Made by a program: the position numbers and the translations under genes
Shown: positions 60,699 through 64,000 of the stretch, in pieces
Layout of the letters: each line of letters opens with the position of its first letter
How positions within the stretch are numbered: the stretch's first letter is position 1
Source: Paraburkholderia panacisoli
Lineage (GTDB): Bacteria; Pseudomonadota; Gammaproteobacteria; Burkholderiales; Burkholderiaceae
Reading direction: 5' to 3'
DNA: 64,000 bases
Assembly (NCBI RefSeq): GCF_008369935.1
Contig: NZ_VTUZ01000035.1
Span: 47,296-111,295, forward strand
The notes under the pieces: model-generated
What the model was told of the DNA's origin: nothing
Seen by the model: only the letters and a program-made list of their open reading frames with translations
Database searches by the model: none

Positions 60699-61215
60699 GG
60701 TAGGGGCAATCAGTCTGGCAATGTGCGGGCTTGTCCTGCGGCTGCGCAGGCGCTTCTGAGGATTTACGTTGAGGGCCTCGGGGCAGTCGGCTAATCCGGC
60801 GATTGGCCCGGCCCGAGGCCCAGGCCAGGTAGGTGCCGCTGCCGAGCGCCCATCCCTTGAGCGTCGCGGCCATGAGGGTGGCGATCTCTCCTTCATCGAG
60901 CGGCTGGCCACACAGGTGCTTCCAGGCACGGTGGCGCTCGAAAGGCGTGCTGCCAAGCGCTTCGAAGAGAGCGTGCTCGCTCACAATCGGATCGGTGCAA
61001 AGGCCGGCATGGTGCCGGTAGCTGGACCAGCGGTAGTGCTCAGGTGCAGTCGCGAGGCCGGCGCGCACCGGAGCAAGCTCGACCAGCCGGCTCGCCATCA
61101 GCAGGTAACGCTCGGGCTCGATGACTGTTGCCCGGTAACTTCCTGCCCAGAGCGGGCCGCTCCTGTCATACCGTGCGTTATAAGCGGCAACGTACCGTCG
61201 GCCAATTGCCTGCAT
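60676..61215 (-). pseudogene. C-terminal fragment of a REP-associated tyrosine (Y1/RAYT-type) transposase
   Basis: On the minus strand the frame reads MQAIGRRYVAAYNARYDRSG, then WAGSYRATVIEPERYLLMAS and APVRAGLATAPEHYRWSSYR. These segments are typical of the C-terminal half of IS200-like RAYT transposases. The N-terminal part with the HUH metal motif is missing. The fragment abuts the broken clpV gene at about 61216-61224, so the two were joined by rearrangement. Its 3' end slightly overlaps the start of tssF. Confidence 0.75.
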
Positions 61216-61224
61216 GGTCAGGCG

Positions 61225-62259
61225 ATCGCGCGCGTGGTGGCCGAATGGACCGGCGTGCCGGTCGGCAATCTCCTCGAAGATGAGCTGCAGGGTCTGCTCA
61301 CCCTGGAAGACCAGCTCGCGAAGCGCGTCGTTGCCCAGGACGACGCGCTGGCCGCACTTGCGGAAAGCCTGCGCACTGCGAAGGCCGGCCTGAAGAACGA
61401 ACACGCCCCGCTCGGCGTATTTCTGCTCGCGGGTCCCTCGGGTGTCGGCAAGACGGAAACCGCACTCGCCCTCGCGGACCTGCTCTTTGGGGGCGAAGCC
61501 GCCCTTACGACGATCAACATGTCGGAGTACCAGGAATCGCACACGGTATCGCAACTCAAGGGCTCGCCGCCGGGCTATGTCGGCTACGGACGCGGCGGCA
61601 TCCTGACAGAAGCGGTGCGTCAGCGCCCGTACAGTGTTGTACTGCTCGATGAAGTGGAAAAGGCTCATCGTGACGTGCTGGACATCTTCTATCAGGTCTT
61701 TGACCGCGGCACGATGCGCGATGGCGAAGGACGCGAGATCGACTTCCGCAACTGCGTGATCCTGATGACGTCCAATCTCGGCAGCGCCCAGATTGACGAG
61801 GTAACCGCAGACAGCCCGGATATCGCGCAGGCAGCACTCCTCGAGGCGATCCATCCGCAACTCGTCGCACAATTCCAGCCCGCCCTGCTCGCGCGCTTCC
61901 AGACGTTGGTGTACCGGCCGCTTGATGTGACCGCGCTCGCCGCAATCGTGCGTCTGAAGCTCGAGAAGGTCGCCGAACGCCTGCGCCGGCAGCACGATGT
62001 CGAGTTGGTCTGTGACGACTCGCTCATCGGCGCGATGGCCGAACTGTGCCTGGCGCGAGAATCCGGCGCACGCAACGTGGACGCGTTCCTCAACCAGTGC
62101 ATCCTGCCGTCGGTTTCCCGTGAGCTGCTCACGCGTATGGCTGCCGGCAACGCGCCCGCGAAGATTCGGCTGTCCAGCTCAGCCGAAGGCAATCTGACGA
62201 TCGACTTCGTCGATCATGGCGAGCCGGTCGTAACTGCGGCAGAAGTATCAACTGCCTGA
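61225..62259 (+). pseudogene. clpV: type VI secretion ATPase ClpV (TssH), 5' half lost
   Basis: What remains is the second AAA+ domain and the C-terminal D2-small domain of ClpV, starting at IARVVAEWTGVPVGNLLED. It has Walker A GPSGVGKT, Walker B VVLLDEVEKAH and the pore-loop-like GSPPGYVGYGRGG. Full ClpV has nearly 900 residues; about 345 are left. The N-domain and first AAA+ domain are replaced by the antisense transposase fragment. Orientation is opposite to tssF, unlike intact clusters, where the two usually run the same way. Confidence 0.85.
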
Positions 62260-62335
62260 GGAAAACAGGACCATGCCGGCGCGACAGTTCGATAAAGAAC
62301 TGCCTGCCGGCAGCGTCAATAGCAGGATGAATAAC

Positions 62336-62656
62336 ATGAAACGACGCTACACCACGTCCGGGATAATTTTTGGCCTGCTGTCAGTGCTGAACACCGGTGC
62401 TTATGCTGCATACCAGGAAGAATGGTTGAGCCCGCAGGCATTAAAGAAGGAAGAAGCAGCAAGGGCCAGCAGTCACACATCGGCTCATGTGTGTAAAAGC
62501 GCAGACAGCCACTGCGCTAGCGTTCGCCCAAAGTCAGCAGCCGCCAAACCGCGTTCTGAAATTCGCGGTCGTCCGGCAGGTCGTTCAGCCGACCCTATCG
62601 CGGACTTCGCAAAGAAGGGCAATGCCGCCAGACCAGCGCGCGTCGCGGCCAGGTGA
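62336..62656 (+). CDS. small secreted protein, uncharacterised (106 residues)
   Basis: A short protein with a signal-peptide-like start (MKRRYTTSGIIFGLLSVLNT ending GAYAAY) and a basic, low-complexity C-terminal half. It follows the clpV remnant by 76 bases on the same strand. The ATG at 62327 is an alternative start. A type VI effector or accessory protein can be imagined from position, but nothing in the sequence shows it. Confidence 0.45.
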   Translation: MKRRYTTSGIIFGLLSVLNTGAYAAYQEEWLSPQALKKEEAARASSHTSAHVCKSADSHCASVRPKSAAAKPRSEIRGRPAGRSADPIADFAKKGNAARPARVAAR

Positions 62657-62840
62657 CCTGATGCCCACTGTCAACCGAACCTGACCCGATGCGACCACCG
62701 GACCTTTGGCGCTGTTTCCTGGCATCCGTAGCGGCCCTCGCAGCTGCATCGATTACGCCTGAACGCCTCTTCATACACCTCTTCGTCGCCGCAGACGGCA
62801 GACCCGGCGGTCAAACGAACTCGTGATTCCGGACTTTCCC

Positions 62841-63014
62841 ATGACACCAGATACCACGCCCGCGATAGCCAGTGACCCTAACGGATACTCCATCGAAATC
62901 GGAGACAATCTACATCTCGTTCTGAAGGGCATTCAGGGTAAGTTTCCTTACGGTGTCTTCATGGTGACGCTCGGATCATCAACAATCCGCGGTGGACTCA
63001 ATCATGATTTTTGA
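62841..63014 (+). CDS. possible small protein (57 residues)
   Basis: An open frame from ATG 62841 (or GTG 62823) encoding a small protein with alternating hydrophobic residues (SIEIGDNLHLVLKGIQG). It overlaps the next gene by 11 bases. No family was recognised and no clear ribosome-binding site was seen, so the call is tentative. Confidence 0.3.
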   Translation: MTPDTTPAIASDPNGYSIEIGDNLHLVLKGIQGKFPYGVFMVTLGSSTIRGGLNHDF

Positions 63015-63666
63015 TCACTCCGGGTCATCCGCAGAAGGGGCCAGCGAACGTTGGCTGACGTTCGTTGCTCCCAGGGAGAGCATGAAGAAAAAGAACAGGC
63101 TGTCTTTTTCCCAGATGCGCATACAGATCGACGACGAGTCCATGACGATCCGCCAGGCCGCCGGGAGATATTTTCGTTCGCCCGATGACGAGCTGGATGA
63201 TGATGACGACGACGGACCTGGATTCTGGACCAGGGTGCTGAGCTATGCTTTCAAGGTCCTGTTCTACCTCTCGAGCGAACAACCACGGATCACCCAGGAC
63301 AATGCCTACAGCAACGCACCGAGGAATTTCAGCGGTCTTGGGAAGCGCAAGAAGAACGAACGCCTGCAGGAGATCGAACAGCTTTACGATCGTTATATCG
63401 TGTGGCCAGAAGTTTTACCTTCACTGCATCAGCGCGGCGCGGCGCACACGGATACCGGCGAGGGTGGAGAACTCTCCCCACACTGGCGGCGAGGGCACTT
63501 CCGCGTGCAGCGCCACGGACCCGGTCTTTCCATGCGTCGCGTGGTCTTCATCATGCCGATCATCGTCCGGGCCGATCTGCTGAATCCCGATGGCGTCCAC
63601 CGACAAGCGGTAGAAAAATGGACAGAAATACTGCCGCGCTCGAGTGAACCGGGAACTGACCACTAA
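63004..63666 (+). CDS. uncharacterised 220-residue protein with HWRRGH motif
   Basis: The protein has an acidic run (DDELDDDDDDGPGF) near residue 65, a hydrophobic stretch (VLSYAFKVLFYLSSE) that could be a membrane or amphipathic helix, and a C-terminal motif SPHWRRGHFRVQRHGPG followed by hydrophobic strands. I recall similar HWRRGH motifs in unassigned proteins of mobile elements, but no function follows from that. The start at 63004 is preferred to a GTG at 62992. Confidence 0.5.
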   Translation: MIFDHSGSSAEGASERWLTFVAPRESMKKKNRLSFSQMRIQIDDESMTIRQAAGRYFRSPDDELDDDDDDGPGFWTRVLSYAFKVLFYLSSEQPRITQDNAYSNAPRNFSGLGKRKKNERLQEIEQLYDRYIVWPEVLPSLHQRGAAHTDTGEGGELSPHWRRGHFRVQRHGPGLSMRRVVFIMPIIVRADLLNPDGVHRQAVEKWTEILPRSSEPGTDH

Positions 63667-63742
63667 ACCACGATGACATCGACGTGTTTTCGGCGCGCTG
63701 GTGCGATCACGGCCGCAGCCGCCGTGAGAAGGAAAAGCTGAA

Positions 63743-63904
63743 ATGGAAATGAATCTTGCAACACGGACGCGATGGGGACGGGCAATCCTTTTGGGCGTAC
63801 TGTCCACGATACTGGTCGCCTGCGGCACTGTCGATAGCACTGCCCCCGGTCCGATGCCAGCAGACGCCCAGTTGAATGTATGCGGTCCTTTACGGACGCC
63901 CTAG
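63743..63904 (+). CDS. small predicted lipoprotein (53 residues)
   Basis: A short gene with a good ribosome-binding site (AAGGAAAAGCTGAA). It encodes a basic N-terminus, a hydrophobic core and a lipobox (ILVACG), then a short mature part ending VCGPLRTP. It is most likely an outer-membrane or periplasmic lipoprotein. The two cysteines beyond the signal (one lipidated, one near the end) are the only other marks. Function unknown. Confidence 0.6.
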   Translation: MEMNLATRTRWGRAILLGVLSTILVACGTVDSTAPGPMPADAQLNVCGPLRTP

Positions 63905-64000
63905 CAATGAACGAGTGATTCTCTGATGCTACCTGTCCACGTGGACAGCTGGGATGAGAGTACATGTCAGAAGATCGAGATTTGCGTAGCCGCCTGGTAG

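Noticed and set aside
60769..61224. In-frame N-terminal extension that would give ClpV a new start
   Set aside because: The stretch is antisense to the RAYT transposase fragment and has no ClpV character; the continuity of the frame is chance.
1..64000. CRISPR arrays, rRNA and tRNA genes
   Set aside because: No regularly spaced repeats and no recognisable RNA gene were found when reading both strands.

Overview
The window looks like a GC-rich genome of the Burkholderiaceae, most like Paraburkholderia or Caballeronia. The grounds are gene content and composition: two Burkholderia-type trimeric porins, six LysR regulators, a malonate decarboxylase cluster with MadLM, a ctlX-ocd pair and remnants of a type VI secretion system. 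The density of catabolic clusters, each with its own regulator, and the scattered broken genes suggest an accessory region or a secondary replicon. No rRNA, tRNA or CRISPR array was recognised.

Layout. (1) 0.3-2.1 kb: a class II aldolase and a convergent LysR gene. (2) 2.4-14.7 kb: a minus-strand run of twelve genes. It encodes all four parts of a Rieske oxygenase (alpha subunit, NTF2-fold small subunit, ferredoxin, FAD reductase), a PyrD/PyrK-like flavoprotein pair, two cupins, an EthD-domain protein, an asparaginase-fold amidohydrolase with an altered active site, and a two-cysteine maleate-isomerase/racemase-family enzyme. Two TetR regulators and an aromatic-acid type MFS transporter flank it. 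This is the best candidate for an undescribed catabolic pathway. (3) 14.8-20.2 kb: a porin, a divergent Lrp/ocd-ctlX unit (citrulline to ornithine to proline) with two Lrp-like boxes, a truncated transporter gene and a short D,D-carboxypeptidase. (4) 20.4-25.7 kb: LysR, amino-acid/dicarboxylate symporter, a fused double Asp/Glu racemase and aspartase, probably a D-/L-aspartate to fumarate operon. (5) 26.2-33.9 kb: mdcABCDE-madLM-mdcH with convergent mdcR; mdcG is absent. (6) 34-49.5 kb: scrap DNA, then a 2-hydroxy-acid cluster with an FMN L-hydroxyacid dehydrogenase, an FAD/Fe-S D-hydroxyacid dehydrogenase, a ThDP 2-oxoacid decarboxylase, an aldehyde dehydrogenase, a tautomerase, an acetoacetate-decarboxylase-like protein, a Crp-family regulator, a porin and three LysR genes. 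(7) 49.8-53.3 kb: a tyrosine-recombinase/KfrA-like module, of which broken pieces also occur at 25.8 and 58.6 kb. (8) 53.4-58.0 kb: IclR, acyl-CoA dehydrogenase, CitMHS transporter and type III CoA-transferase. (9) 58.6-64 kb: rearranged type VI secretion debris (tssF without its 3' end, clpV without its 5' half, a RAYT-type transposase fragment) and small unassigned genes.

The organising theme is import followed by oxidative breakdown of small organic or amino acids, with a specific regulator per cluster. The breakpoints at 19, 25.8, 34 and 58.6-61.2 kb show that the region has been repeatedly rearranged, at least partly around the recombinase module. All assignments are by reading translated sequence; no database search or alignment was run.
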